Shown one piece after another: positions 45,270-56,790 of a stretch of 64,000 bases of DNA. Numbering within the stretch: position 1 is the first letter of the stretch; the number at the start of each line of letters is the position of its first letter. Origin of the DNA: Scalesia atractyloides (Eukaryota > Streptophyta > Magnoliopsida > Asterales > Asteraceae). Both the position numbers and the translations under genes were made by a program. The notes under the pieces were generated by a model. It saw nothing but the letters and a program-made list of their open reading frames with translations. It did not search any database and was not told the DNA's origin. The DNA lies in assembly GCA_947069175.1 (NCBI GenBank), contig CAMTDV010000013.1, positions 30,817,857-30,881,856 on the forward strand, read 5' to 3'.

Positions 45270-46416
45270 CGGCTAGCATCGACAGAAATGAAGGAATTGA
45301 GAATGCAACTAGACAAAGGCATCATTCAGCCTAGTTCCTCACCTTGGGGAGCTCCTATCCTTTCGTAAAGAAAAGGACAGTTCAATACGGATGTGCATTG
45401 ATTACCATGAACTAAATAAGATAACAATCAAGAATCGTTATCCTCTGCCCCAGGATCGATGACTTGTTCGATCAACTCCAAGGGGCTAGTTACTTCTCTA
45501 AGATCGATTTGAGATCAGGATACCATCAACTGAAGGTTAGAAGTGAGGATGTTCCCAAGACTGCGTTCAGGACCCATGATGGTCATTATGAATTCCTAGT
45601 GATGCCTTTTGGGCTCACAAATACACCTGCAACATTCATGGATCTCATGAATACAGTCTGCAAGCCGTATCTAGATAAGTTTGTCATTGTCTTCATAGAC
45701 GACATACTTATCTACTCTCGTAATCAAGTTGAACACGAGAAACATCTTCGGTGCACCCCAGATTGCTAAGACAAGCAAAGCTTTATGCTAAGTTCTCTAA
45801 GTGCGAGTTTTGGCTTAGAGAAGTCCAGTTTCTTGGACATGTTGTAAGTGAGCGTGGTATCCAAACCAAGATTGAAGCCATAATGAATTGGGAAGTACCC
45901 AAAACTCCATCGGAGATTCGTAGTTTCTTAGGATTGGCCGGTTATTATAGGAGGTTCATTGAGAACTTTTCGAGGATAGCCACTCCTTTAACTACCTTGA
46001 CCCGTAAGAATGTCAAGTTTGACTGGGGTCCAAAACAACAAGAATCTTTTGAAATTCTAAAACACAAGTTGAGCAATGCTCCTGTGTTATCTCTACCTGA
46101 GTGTATTGAGGATTTTTTTTGTTTATTGTGATGCCTCGCACACTGGCATGGGTTGTGTGCTAATGCAAAATGGCAAAGTGATTGCTTATGCATGACAACA
46201 ATTAAAGGTGCACGAAAGGAATTACACCACCCATGACTTGGAATTGGGTGTTGTTGTATCTGCACTTAAGTTATGTTCAATCAAAAGGATTCGAATATGT
46301 GATAGCGCTGCTAGATGGAAACGCTTAATGATTATGATTGCGAAATTCGCTATCATCCCGGCAAGGCAAATGTCGTTGCTGACGCCTTAAGTTGCAAAGA
46401 AAGGGTTAAGCCTATA
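45270..46416 (+). pseudogene. RT and RNase H of gypsy element E, broken
   Basis: Decayed text with stops and a small frame loss spans 45270-45463. The frame 45464-45769 then covers the RT palm with FSKIDLRSGYHQLKV and the catalytic FIDDILIYS (about 45692-45718), which is intact. A frameshift near 45755 leads to 45751-46131 with FLGHVVSERG and SFLGLAGYYRRFI. RNase H begins at CDASHTGMGC (about 46130-46160) in a shifted frame, loses its middle part near 46290 and ends with the YHPGKANVVADALS signature (about 46348-46390). The remainder to 46522 is linker, cut by solo LTR F. Confidence 0.85.
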
Positions 46417-46708
46417 AGGAAAACGCCAAGAGCATCGAGCTCAGAAATAGCTTGAATGCGAAGCTATTAGATGCACAAAGCAAGCCCTGTTAGAGGCTAA
46501 TATTCCTAATGAAGGATTAGGCTGTAACATCCGTCAAAAACCGGATTTACCAAACCCGCTTCGTTTATTAACCGAACAACCAGTTAAAAATTTCGTTGCG
46601 TATTTAATGCTCAAATTAATTTTAAACGATACATAATTAATAAGTATATTAGAATATAAAATTTATATTTGAAAATGTATTAAAAATAGTGATTTAAAAA
46701 TAAAATGC

Positions 46709-46792
46709 TGAAGCCGGGTTTCGAACCCGGGTCAACCGAGCATCATTCAAAGTCTTAACTCACATCCCTCCAACCGCTCCGCCACTTGTGAT
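46709..46792 (-). other. tRNA-like module T4 in solo LTR F
   Basis: On the minus strand GTGGCGGAGCGGTT resembles the A-box of tRNA-Leu/Ser, and GGGTTCGAAACCC forms a complete T-arm (5 of 5 pairs). The long spacing between boxes fits a class II tRNA. T-rich stretches follow the 3' end. No matching acceptor stem was found. Confidence 0.55.
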
Positions 46793-47784
46793 TTTTGTTT
46801 ACATATTGATTCAATTAATACATATAATAAAAACTGAAGTCAAATTCGGTCACTCAAGTCACTGATGCCGGAAATCCCGACGAAATCGTCAATCTTTAAC
46901 GTTTTCTTTTGTCATAACGGATACGTTTACACCCACGCCGGTTATAACTGAAAGACCTTAATGGCACTCATTCAAATCATCGGACCATAACCGAAAAGTG
47001 TTGAATTCGAAACCGGAAATACACTTAAACCTGAGTTATACTTTATTCATCAGTGAGCTCGCGAGTTTATCAGGATTACACTCTTCTTTTCGCTCAGAAA
47101 ACCTCGCCGCAGTCGCCGGAATTCTCTGCAAATTAACCGGAAATTACCGCCGGAAACCGAATTCATTCCATCCTTTCTTCTTACTCTAAAATAAGATCTT
47201 AGAGCTCATACTGACATCACCCACACTCACCTTAAACCTCTGAAGAATCTCTGTCGAAAGAAATTTCACTCGCCGGAATTCTCTGCAAGTCGCCGGAAAA
47301 CCGGGACTTTCATCTACACGGTAAATACCTCGACTTTTCTGTTTCATTCCATTATTGGACAAATTCTAATATCAATCCCTCACCCAGAATCTATTCCAGA
47401 CGACGTTGCCGGATTTTCTGTTTTCGCCGGAAAATTTCTGAAATTTCCAGAAACTTGCTGTTAACCGATATGATCATTTAAATCTACTGATAATCGTTAC
47501 TCAGTAGTTCAATTTCAAATCTAATCCCTCCAAACTGTTAATTGATCCTAACAGCCGAAGGGCACCAAAACAGAGCCGGCGAATCGTTGCCGGATTTCTG
47601 AAGAAGACGATCAGTTCGGTACAATCATTTCCCCAAACCCTTTTATGTTCAATACATTGAAATTGTTTATAAATTCATTAGATTAATTTAACAAATAACT
47701 GTTAGTTAACCGTTGTCTGTGTTTTGGACGAAGAAGACGAAGTCGTGTAGGATATAAGATTAATTAAAATCAATATTATGAACA

Positions 47785-47865
47785 GGTTAGACACACAGTC
47801 CAGCGGTGGACTGTGTGCAAACAATACACATACGTCCCGAGTTCGATCCTTGACACACACACCTT
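47785..47865 (+). other. tRNA-like module T1 in solo LTR F
   Basis: A D-arm-like CAGTCCAGCGGTGGACTG and a B-box-like GAGTTCGATCC lie at class I tRNA spacing. A run of nine T (47884-47892) follows about 20 bp downstream, as a pol III terminator would. Confidence 0.5.
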
Positions 47866-47954
47866 CGCTGTAATAAAATGTCCTTTTTTTTTAAACTGAA
47901 CCGGATCCACAACAGTAAGATGTTAAGTATAATAAAAACCAGAATATTTACCAA

Positions 47955-48031
47955 GTTAGACACACAGTCCAGCGGTGGACTGTGTGCCAAACTAAACCAC
48001 ATGTCCCGGGTTCGAGACCTGTGGAGAGCAC
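47955..48031 (+). other. tRNA-like module T2 in solo LTR F
   Basis: The same CAGTCCAGCGGTGGACTG arm as T1, then CCGGGTTCGAGACC about 45 bp later. T1 and T2 are likely duplicates of one module. Confidence 0.5.
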
Positions 48032-48120
48032 CGAGTCGATACATTAAATCCTTTAGAATAAATGATTTTCGGATTAACTTAATTAGCGTATAAATATAAT
48101 TAAAAACAGGAATATTTCGG

Positions 48121-48200
48121 GTTAGACACGTAGCTCAGTTGGTAGAGCTGCGTGCACGCGTACGGGAGGTCACGGGTTCAAGTTTCACCCAGCGCACACA
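48121..48200 (+). other. tRNA-like module T3 in solo LTR F
   Basis: GTAGCTCAGTTGGTAGAGC is a near-consensus tRNA D-arm/A-box with a perfect GCTC/GAGC stem. GGGTTCAAG lies 44 bp after its start, as in a class I tRNA. The acceptor ends do not pair. Confidence 0.6.
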
Positions 48201-50173
48201 TATAACCGACCGAACCGGTCAACAAGTCAACGGTCAACGGTCAACAAGTCAACGGTCAATGGTCAAAAATCAACATTTTTTTATTATTTTTATTTATTTA
48301 TTTGAATTAAAAATCAATTAAAAATACTTAAAAATAACATTTTTAAAGTTAGAAAATAGCCTTAAACTCACAAAAATATATCCAAAAATACTATTAAAAT
48401 TGTTAATAAAATCCATTTATTTACCTTACTTTTTGGTTATTAAATAGGTTAGTTTTTCCTCGTCGATCAATCCTCTAAACTCGTGCGCATTCAACATCAT
48501 CAACCGAACGCACCCAATGTGAGTGAATCTTACAATTCCCCGTTTTAATCACGTTTTTGGGGTGTATCATGTGTCTTATTATTTGTCACATATAAACTAT
48601 TGTGCATCTATCATATCCATGAACAAATGTGTATTCAACATGTATTATCTGTTTGTGTGATTATTGTTTAGATTAAATTTATCATTTTCAGTACATACAT
48701 TTTCATAGGCCGCCGCTCCCCATTACCTATGAGCGTTGAGCTGTTCCCCATTACCTATGAGCGTGAACGAGGCGTTGCCAACACACGATCGGCTCCGTTT
48801 GATTGAGCCTTGATCGCACATACATTTCATCATAGGCCGTCTGCTCCCCATTACCTATGAGCGTCAGCCGTTCCCCATTACCTATGAGCGTGAACGAGAC
48901 GTTGCCAACATTTACATTGTCATTCATGTTACATATTCATGCAAGGTGTTTGTTATTGGATGCTGTTTGTTTTGTCACACCCCGACCCGCAGCGGAAAAG
49001 GTGATCGGGGCATAATTGGGTTATCATCAAAGCTCATGACATTTATTATATGTTTCATATTCATTAATACAATTTAATGGAAATAAATGATACACCATAT
49101 TCTAACTATCTGTCTAAGCTTCTTGGTTCTCTTCTAAGGCATATCCTATGTTTTCCTTGCTTCAACCTGTTCACCTGTATCATGTGTAAAAAGGTTTTGG
49201 ATCAACATAATGTTGGCGAGTGAATCCTATGGAAAAACATTTGAACAAGTTTATCCAATTGATTATAAATACTGTGCATACCACATATGAGTAAATGTAG
49301 ATGTAAATTTATTCACACAACACATAATATTGAATATTAAACTCACATACACCAAATGATTGTTTTGAGGCACGCGATGTTCGACTCGTCTCCCACGAGG
49401 AACTGATGAGCCTAATGAATGAGTTTTGAGGCACGCGTTGTTCCACGAACTGATGGGCCTAATGAATGAGTTTTGAGGCACGCGTTGTTCTTACGAACTG
49501 ATGGGCCTTAATGAATGAGTTTTGAGGCACGCGTTGTTCTCGTCTCCCACGAGGAACTGATGGGCCTAATGAATGAGTTTTGAGGCACGCGTTGTTCTCG
49601 TCTCCCACGAGGAACTGATGGGCCTAATGTATGAGTTTTGAGGCACGCGTTGTTCTCGTCTCCCACGAGGAACTGATGGGCCTAAATAATTTGCATACGA
49701 CTTTGACAATATGTAACACATCACAACCAAACAATAGGTACATTCTAATTTAGTTCATATAATGGTATGGCACGAATTTGCATAAGAGAATTAATTTAAG
49801 CGACACATGATACACCCCAAAACATGAATAAAAAGGGGAGTTTGTAAGAATTCACTCACATTGGGTGCGTTCGGTTGATGACGTTGATTGCACGCGAAGT
49901 GGTTTTAACCACAAGTGAGATTAAACCTAGATAAATCGCATTACGGTTTGGTAAGTAAACGGGTTTTATTAATCTATTTTAGTAGGTTTGTTGGGTGTAT
50001 TCTTGTGAGTTTGAGGCTATTTTCTAACCTTAAAAATGTTATTTTTAAGTATTTATAATTGATTTTTAATTAAAATAATTGAATAAAAATAATAATAAAA
50101 AAATATTTTATTTTTGCTACAGTAACTTTGACCGTTGACTTTGACTATCGTTGACCGGTTCATAGGCATATTG

Positions 50174-50254
50174 TTGTGCGCCGGGTGAGGCTCGAACCCG
50201 AGACCTCCCGTACGCGTGCACGCAGCTCTACCAACTGAGCTACGTGTCTAACCC
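50174..50254 (-). other. tRNA-like module T3 in the G 3' LTR
   Basis: Minus strand: TAGCTCAGTTGGTAGAGC (50241-50224) and TCGGGTTCGAGCC (50201-50189) at tRNA spacing. About 93% identical to T3 of F. Confidence 0.6.
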
Positions 50255-50342
50255 GTTATATATCCGATTTTAATTACATATATATATTAATTAGAATTAA
50301 CAGAAATCCTTTATTATTAAAAACGAATTAAATCTCAGAACC

Positions 50343-50414
50343 GGTGTGCTCCACAGGTCTCGAACCCGGGACCTGTGGATTAGCGGACACACACTCCACC
50401 GCTGGACTGTGTGT
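50343..50414 (-). other. tRNA-like module T2 in the G 3' LTR
   Basis: Minus strand: a CAGTCCAGCGGTGGAGTG arm, then CCGGGTTCGAGA (50369-50358). A 9-bp stem (CCACAGGTC/GACCTGTGG) encloses the B-box. Confidence 0.5.
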
Positions 50415-50507
50415 CGCACTTGATTAAAAACTCAGTTATCAATATACTTAACATATACTTCAATCAACCCGGTTTAGTTTGCTGAAAAAGAAGAATTTTT
50501 ATCAAGG

Positions 50508-50590
50508 CGGCGTGTGAGGGACAATACTCGAACTCGTGACCTTAGCATTAAAAGTGCACACAGTCCACCGCTGGACTGTGTGTCTAACCC
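50508..50590 (-). other. tRNA-like module T1 in the G 3' LTR
   Basis: Minus strand: CAGTCCAGCGGTGGACTG (50578-50561) and GAGTTCGAGTA (50535-50525). A short T-run follows about 20 bp later. Confidence 0.5.
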
Positions 50591-51290
50591 GGTAATTATC
50601 TTGATTTTAATTACACTTAACCATTACTGAAACTTCGTCATCTTCACCGGTTTTAACCGGAAGTGGTGACTGACTGGTTCAAAATATTGATTCATGTTTC
50701 TTTAGCGTTTAATGATCATTTACAAACGAGATAAAAGTAAAAAGGAAAGGAATTAGGCGTGAAAAGTACCGACTGATTTTACTCTGTTTTCCGGCAGAAC
50801 TCCGGCGACAGAAGTCTTTTTCCGGCGACAAGTATCTTGCAGCAGAGAGTCTTCCGAAGGCTTGAAAAGGTTGTGGGTGACTTCGGTAAAAGTTTAGGGG
50901 GTTCAGTAAGCTCAGAGATTACTGATACGGTTTTCCGGCGAAGTAATAATAATTTCCGGCGAGTGAGTTTTCGCCGAGAAAAGGTGTGATTTGAGTGTGA
51001 AAGACTTCTGGCGAGTTGTGGTTGAATTTATAGGATAGTATTGAGATGAATGGGGTCTGAATTCGGTCTTAATTCGGAGTCATTCGTTCTCCGGCGGTTA
51101 CAGCTGATGTCGCGGGTTCAGACGTCGGTTATAACCGTCGTAATAGTTAATTCATCGGTTATATTGAGCGAACATGTAATTAAACAGCGAAGTCGTCGGG
51201 ATTTCCGACGACTGTTATTTTGGGCGCAATAATTTAATTTCTGAAATTGAATATTTGAATTAATTGTTTTCTGTTATTACCAGAAAATCG

Positions 51291-51370
51291 AGATGGCGGA
51301 GTGGTTTGTCGGCTGAGAGATAAGTCTTTGGTTGAACCGGATACAGACCCGAGTTCGAAACCCGGCATGG
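51291..51370 (+). other. tRNA-like module T4 in the G 3' LTR
   Basis: Plus strand, antisense to G: GATGGCGGAGTGGTT and CGAGTTCGAAACCC with class II (Leu/Ser-like) spacing; T-arm 4 of 5 pairs. TTTTTATTTT follows within 20 bp, a possible pol III stop. Confidence 0.55.
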
Positions 51371-51558
51371 GTAAAACATTTTTATTTTGTTATTTTTATC
51401 AGTTTTTCAAAAACTAAATATATATCCCCGCATAATAATTGATTACGGATCGTTTAAAATTATTTTGGGCATTTAATTCGCAACGAAAAATTTGACTGAC
51501 TGTTCGGTTGATAAACGGAGCGGGTTTGGTAAATCCGTTTTTTACGGATGTTACAGTA

Positions 51559-51574
51559 TCCCCTGCTTTTTAGA
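51559..51574 (-). other. Polypurine tract of element G
   Basis: On the minus strand AAAAAGCAGGGGA lies next to the 3' LTR start at 51555. Confidence 0.6.
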
Positions 51575-53054
51575 AATTTCGTCCCGAAATTTAAATAGTG
51601 ATATATTTGACTAAAAGAATGATGGTGTTTAGTTTTGACAGTTACATACTTAGAAGAAATAAGGGTTTGGGTTTTTTGCTTGAGGCGGTAACGTTCCTTG
51701 TAAAGGTTAAGTATCCTAATACAGGAATCGCTTTTTGTTGCCTACTGTATAAGTATTGTTAAGCAGGAATGATTCGCTAAAATGATATCACGCATAAAAG
51801 TTTGAATATGCTTAGGGTTATATCCTAAGGCAGAAATTCTACAATCTACACAAATAAACACAACAACTAACAATTGTATCCACATTCTGATAGCATATAT
51901 GTTTGAATGGTGATGGTTCCTCTCTCGTTTGTTATGATGGAGAGGTTAGTCTATATAGAAATGGATCACAATCCAATTTCTTTAAATAGTGAGATGATAT
52001 AAATGTAACACAATTTCAACCAGGGCATTAGTAAATCCTACATGGAACTTCTCATAACCGCCTGATAACGCCTCTGATCCTTTGACAAGAATACTTATAT
52101 ATAGGAAGTACCAGCGGCGTATCCACCATATTCTTGTCAAATTTTCATTGGTTTTATCAGTGAATTATGATTAGTCCTATAATTCTACAATCAATACAAC
52201 AAACATAAATTACTGAAATGAAATATATCTGGGCGATCAAGGCTCAATCAAACGGAGCCGATTGTATTGTATGTACTGAAATTGAAATGTCTGTGCGCTC
52301 AAGGCTCAATCAAACGGAGCCGAACGTATTGAATGTACTAAAATTGAAATTGTGTGCTCAAGGCTCAATCAAACGGAGCCGAGCGTATTGCATGTACTGA
52401 ATATGAATAACTTAACCACACAAACAGCCTATGCATGGAACCTCTCATAACCGCCTGATAATGCCTCCGATCATTTGACAAAAATACTTATATATAGGAA
52501 GTACCAGCGGCGTATCCACCGTATTCTTGTCAAATTCTCATTGACTTCATCCGCCAGTTATGATTAGTTCTATGCGACTCTACAACAAACACCACAACCA
52601 CAAGATACTGATAATGAAAATGTATGTGCGTTCAAGGCTCAATCAAACGGAGCCGAACGTATTGCATGAACTGGAAATGTAAATTGATCTGTGTGCTCAA
52701 GGCTCAATCAAACGGAGCCGAGCGTATTGCATGTATTGAAATGTAAATTGAACTGTGTGCTCAAGGCTCAATCAAACGGAGCCGAGCGTATTGCATGTAT
52801 TGAAATGTAAAATGAAATGAAATGTATTGCATGTGAGACACAACTCAACTTCTTTAAATGATAAAACTGAGATATGTCGTGAAGTATGATGATATGAATA
52901 TTAAATCAATGAGTATAAAACCAACTGAACTAGTAATTTGCATTAAAATTCTTGGATAAAATTCCAATTGAGATACGTGAAAATTGAGATAACATAAAGA
53001 AAAACATAAAAACTAAGTGATTAGAGTTGAATCTTGATTCTTGGTGAGAGGAGG
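51575..53054 (-). other. Non-coding 3' internal region of G, in place of pol
   Basis: About 1.5 kb without an ORF longer than 60 codons. It holds six copies of GGCTCAATCAAACGGAGCC (within 52239-52783), each able to form a 5-bp hairpin. It also holds two copies of a block near 52040-52141 and 52437-52534 with a 13-bp stem TTTGACAAGAATA/TATTCTTGTCAAA (52081-52093 with 52129-52141). A copy of the first motif also lies in solo LTR F (48791-48809). Confidence 0.8.
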
Positions 53055-54398
53055 CTAGTTAAGTGGTTGGTTTGGACCGTTAACATCTTCAACTGGATTG
53101 GCATTGATGTTATAAACTCTTCCTCTTGCTGGTGGTGGAGCTGGGTTTGCTTGGTTTGCTTGGTTAACTGGGTTTGCTTGAGCTTGGGCGTTTATGATGT
53201 TAACCAACCGAGGACACGTGTTTCTAAAATGGGTAGGGTCGCCACAATTGAAACAAGCTCGAACATATGGGTTCATGGGGTATTGAGGTTGTTGATATGT
53301 TTGGGTCATGGGTTGAGTAGGGGTTGAGGTTTGGTTTTGAGCGGTGCGGCAAACTTTGCTCAAATGACCGTAGCGTCCACAATTCGCACATAGTCGACAG
53401 GGTGAAGTAGTTGGATGGTGATAGAAACAGGTGTTGCATTGAGGGTGAGGTCCAATGTAAGGTTTCTTATTTGGGTAAGTTGAGTTGGGTGCTACTTGAG
53501 CGTTTGGGATAGTTTGAGGAGGTACAACTTGTGAAGCTGGTTGTTTGCGTTGGGTGACGGCGAAGACTTGCCCATCACGCTTTCTCTTAGATGTAGGTGG
53601 TGTAGAGGATTCGGTTCGGGTGGGGTTTGAGGTTTCCGTTGATGCTTTATCCTTCTTCTTCTCCTCTTTGAAATCTTTGTTCCGAATTCGGTTCTCGGTG
53701 AGCGCGGTTGCTAGCTCCATTGCTGCTTCCAAAGTTGCAGGCGAGGTGCTTATTACAGGGTCTTGAATCTTTGATGGAAGACCACGAATGTAGTGCTCGA
53801 TCAAACGGTAGAGGGGAGTGAACAAGTTGGGAACCATTTGATTTAGCTCAAGGAATCTCTTGTTGTATGTGGTGTGGTCGCCTTCCTTTTGTTTCAAAGC
53901 ATGGAACTCATCCTCCAATTTCTTGATTTCACTTCTTGGGCAAAACCGTCTTGTCATGATTCCCTTCAATTCTTCCCAAGTCAAGGTCATAGTTTCTTCA
54001 ACACCTCGTTTGGTCTTTTCTGTATTCCACCATGTGAGTGCTGTTCCAAGTAAACGACCGGTAGCATAACGCACTTTGCGATCATCGGGGCAATCGCAAT
54101 TTAGAAAAGTGTTCTCCATTTCTTCGAACCAATGGAGGAGAGCGGTGACACCTTCAGTTCCTTCGTATTTTGGAGGATCGCAGGATTTGAAATGTTTGTA
54201 GGTGCATTTAGTGACTGAAAGGTTGATAGTGTTTTGATCCTCTTGTTGGGTTGGGTTAACGGAATTAGCGGTAAGGGCTTGTTGAACTTGAACTACGATG
54301 TTGGGTATTACGGTCGCCATTTGCTGAGCGATTTGGGTAGCCATGCGTTCACGGGCTTTTTCTGCTCTCAACTTTCTACGGGCGAGGTTAGAAGACAT
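53055..54398 (-). CDS. gag: gag of element G, intact
   Basis: The 447-codon frame starts MSSNLARRKLRAEKARERM and has no internal break. Residues about 65-230 form the retrotransposon gag capsid domain (CTYKHFKSCDPPKYEGTEGV, later LTWWNTEK and FCPRSEIKKLEDEF). A Lys-rich, Thr/Ser-rich hinge follows (about 240-300), then two zinc knuckles, CANCGRYGHLSKVC (about 343-356) and CFNCGDPTHFRNTC (about 385-398). These bind RNA. The protein ends NPVEDVNGPNQPLN just where protease would begin in autonomous gypsy elements, so pol was removed cleanly. It should form particles that package the G RNA. The start is supported by the same MSSN start in element A. Confidence 0.9.
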   Translation of the reverse strand: MSSNLARRKLRAEKARERMATQIAQQMATVIPNIVVQVQQALTANSVNPTQQEDQNTINLSVTKCTYKHFKSCDPPKYEGTEGVTALLHWFEEMENTFLNCDCPDDRKVRYATGRLLGTALTWWNTEKTKRGVEETMTLTWEELKGIMTRRFCPRSEIKKLEDEFHALKQKEGDHTTYNKRFLELNQMVPNLFTPLYRLIEHYIRGLPSKIQDPVISTSPATLEAAMELATALTENRIRNKDFKEEKKKDKASTETSNPTRTESSTPPTSKRKRDGQVFAVTQRKQPASQVVPPQTIPNAQVAPNSTYPNKKPYIGPHPQCNTCFYHHPTTSPCRLCANCGRYGHLSKVCRTAQNQTSTPTQPMTQTYQQPQYPMNPYVRACFNCGDPTHFRNTCPRLVNIINAQAQANPVNQANQANPAPPPARGRVYNINANPVEDVNGPNQPLN

Positions 54399-55156
54399 CT
54401 ACAAGGAATACATGCCAAGAGTATGAGTTGGATGCCTTTGGGATCGTGGGTCGTGTTTGGGATTGAACGTTCATAAAATAAATATAGAAAAATAAATCTA
54501 CTACATCCATAGGATGTCTTGGGCTTTGCTCGCTGTTAGGCCCGTCATGCCGCCATACTTTACCTGTGTAATCATGTGGGCCCCCATGAATACCGGTTTT
54601 TCATATGGTTCGCACGGTTTCTTGCCTGATTGCGTACACAAAACCCGGAGAAAATCGAGAAATATGTATACAACATGTGGATGTTCGGGATGTGTCCAGG
54701 TGTAGACACGGTGACATCTCAAAGTGAGGTTAGTTCGAACGACGTTTGGTGTGGCATGCTTTGGCCTAATAGGTCCGTCGTACTCTCATCGTTAGTCCCC
54801 AGGTAGGCAAACTGGTCCGTTATTTTGGATTTATACGAATGCCAACCTAGACAGGACGTCCCGACTACCGGTACTTGTACCCTTCCGGTTACTACATGCC
54901 CGTCGCAGAACTTACTTTGATGGGATTTGAAAATTGCAACAAAAATCCTTGAATAATGAGAGTATGAAAATGAATTGAATATATGAACATTGATATATGT
55001 ATAACGAATATGTATATAAGCATGTATGTTTGACTGTAATATGAAACAAATAAATATCACAAGTTTGTATGTAACCACCTAATCAATTACAAATTTAGGC
55101 AGACTATAGTATAGGCTCTAAGGGTCTAATAACCTATCCTATATCCCTATAGTCAT
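54399..55156 (-). other. Untranslated leader of element G
   Basis: About 750 bp between the primer site and gag. It shares similarity with the leader of A (e.g. CCTTCCGGTTACTACATGCC, 54891-54910, versus 1146-1170 reversed). Likely contains packaging signals, given its conservation between related elements; that is inference. Confidence 0.5.
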
Positions 55157-55169
55157 GGCTCTGATACCA
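55157..55169 (-). other. Primer binding site of element G
   Basis: On the minus strand TGGTATCAGAGCC lies three bases from the LTR end: exact initiator tRNA-Met complement. Confidence 0.9.
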
Positions 55170-56373
55170 ATCTGTCACACCCCGACCCGCAGCGGAAAAG
55201 GTGATCGGGGCATAATTGGGTTATCATCAAAGCTCATGACATTTATTATATGTTTCATATTCATTAATACAATTTAATGGAAATAAATGATACACCATAT
55301 TCTAACTATCTGTCTAAGCTTCTTGGTTCTCTTCTAAGGCATATCCTATGTTTTCCTTGCTTCAACCTGTTCACCTGTATCATGTGTAAAAAGGTTTTGG
55401 ATCAACATAATGTTGGCGAGTGAATCCTATGGAAAAACATTTGAACAAGTTTATCCAATTGATTATAAATACTGTGCATACCACATATGAGTAAATGTAG
55501 ATGTAAATTTATTCACACAACACATAATATTGAATATTAAACTCACATACACCAAATGATTGTTTTGAGGCACGCGATGTTCGACTCGTCTCCCACGAGG
55601 AACTGATGGGCCTAATGAATGAGTTTTGAGGCACGCGTTGTTCCACGAACTGATGGGCCTAATGAATGAGTTTTGAGGCACGCGTTGTTCTTACGAACTG
55701 ATGGGCCTTAATGAATGAGTTTTGAGGCACGCGTTGTTCTCGTCTCCCACGAGGAACTGATGGGCCTAATGAATGAGTTTTGAGGCACGCGTTGTTCTCG
55801 TCTCCCACGAGGAACTGATGGGCCTAATGTATGAGTTTTGAGGCACGCGTTGTTCTCGTCTCCCACGAGGAACTGATGGGCCTAAATAATTTGCATACGA
55901 CTTTGACAATATGTAACACATCACAACCAAACAATAGGTACATTCTAATTTAGTTCATATAATGGTATGGCACGAATTTGCATAAGAGAATTAATTTAAG
56001 CGACACATGATACACCCCAAAACATGAATAAAAAGGGGAGTTTGTAAGAATTCACTCACATTGGGTGCGTTCGGTTGATGACGTTGATTGCACGCGAAGT
56101 GGTTTTAACCACAAGTGAGATTAAACCTAGATAAATCGCATTACGGTTTGGTAAGTAAACGGGTTTTATTAATCTATTTTAGTAGGTTTGTTGGGTGTAT
56201 TCTTGTGAGTTTGAGGCTATTTTCTAACCTTAAAAATGTTATTTTTAAGTATTTATAATTGATTTTTAATTAAAATAATTGAATAAAAATAATAATAAAA
56301 AAATATTTTATTTTTGCTACAGTAACTTTGACCGTTGACTTTGACTATCGTTGACCGGTTCATAGGCATATTG

Positions 56374-56454
56374 TTGTGCGCCGGGTGAGGCTCGAACCCG
56401 AGACCTCCCGTACGCGTGCACGCAGCTCTACCAACTGAGCTACGTGTCTAACCC
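56374..56454 (-). other. tRNA-like module T3 in the G 5' LTR
   Basis: Identical copy of 50174-50254. Here it lies downstream of the TATA-like box and would be part of the element transcript. Confidence 0.6.
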
Positions 56455-56542
56455 GTTATATATCCGATTTTAATTACATATATATATTAATTAGAATTAA
56501 CAGAAATCCTTTATTATTAAAAACGAATTAAATCTCAGAACC

Positions 56543-56614
56543 GGTGTGCTCCACAGGTCTCGAACCCGGGACCTGTGGATTAGCGGACACACACTCCACC
56601 GCTGGACTGTGTGT
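56543..56614 (-). other. tRNA-like module T2 in the G 5' LTR
   Basis: Identical copy of 50343-50414, downstream of the TATA-like box. Confidence 0.5.
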
Positions 56615-56707
56615 CGCACTTGATTAAAAACTCAGTTATCAATATACTTAACATATACTTCAATCAACCCGGTTTAGTTTGCTGAAAAAGAAGAATTTTT
56701 ATCAAGG

Positions 56708-56790
56708 CGGCGTGTGAGGGACAATACTCGAACTCGTGACCTTAGCATTAAAAGTGCACACAGTCCACCGCTGGACTGTGTGTCTAACCC
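56708..56790 (-). other. tRNA-like module T1 in the G 5' LTR
   Basis: Identical copy of 50508-50590, downstream of the TATA-like box. Confidence 0.5.

Larger units (their letters stand above)
48973..51555 (-). repeat. 3' LTR of element G (2583 bp)
   Basis: On the minus strand it starts TGTAACATCCG at 51555 and ends GGGGTGTGACA at 48973. A TATA-like TATAAATT lies at 51032-51025. A 58-bp tandem repeat (six copies of the GAGGCACGCG core) fills about 49362-49685. Four tRNA-like modules lie within. Identical in length to the other LTR. Confidence 0.93.

Noticed and set aside
46709..48200. Genuine tRNA genes in solo LTR F
   Set aside because: A-box and B-box are present but acceptor stems do not pair and anticodon arms are not convincing, so I call them tRNA-like only.
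53034..54476. Plus-strand ORFs at 53034, 53545, 53860 and 54234
   Set aside because: Shadow frames on the opposite strand of the intact gag of G.
49263..55681. 72-codon ORFs at 49263-49481 and 55463-55681
   Set aside because: Readings across the 58-bp tandem array of the G LTRs; their single residue difference only reflects the one LTR mismatch.
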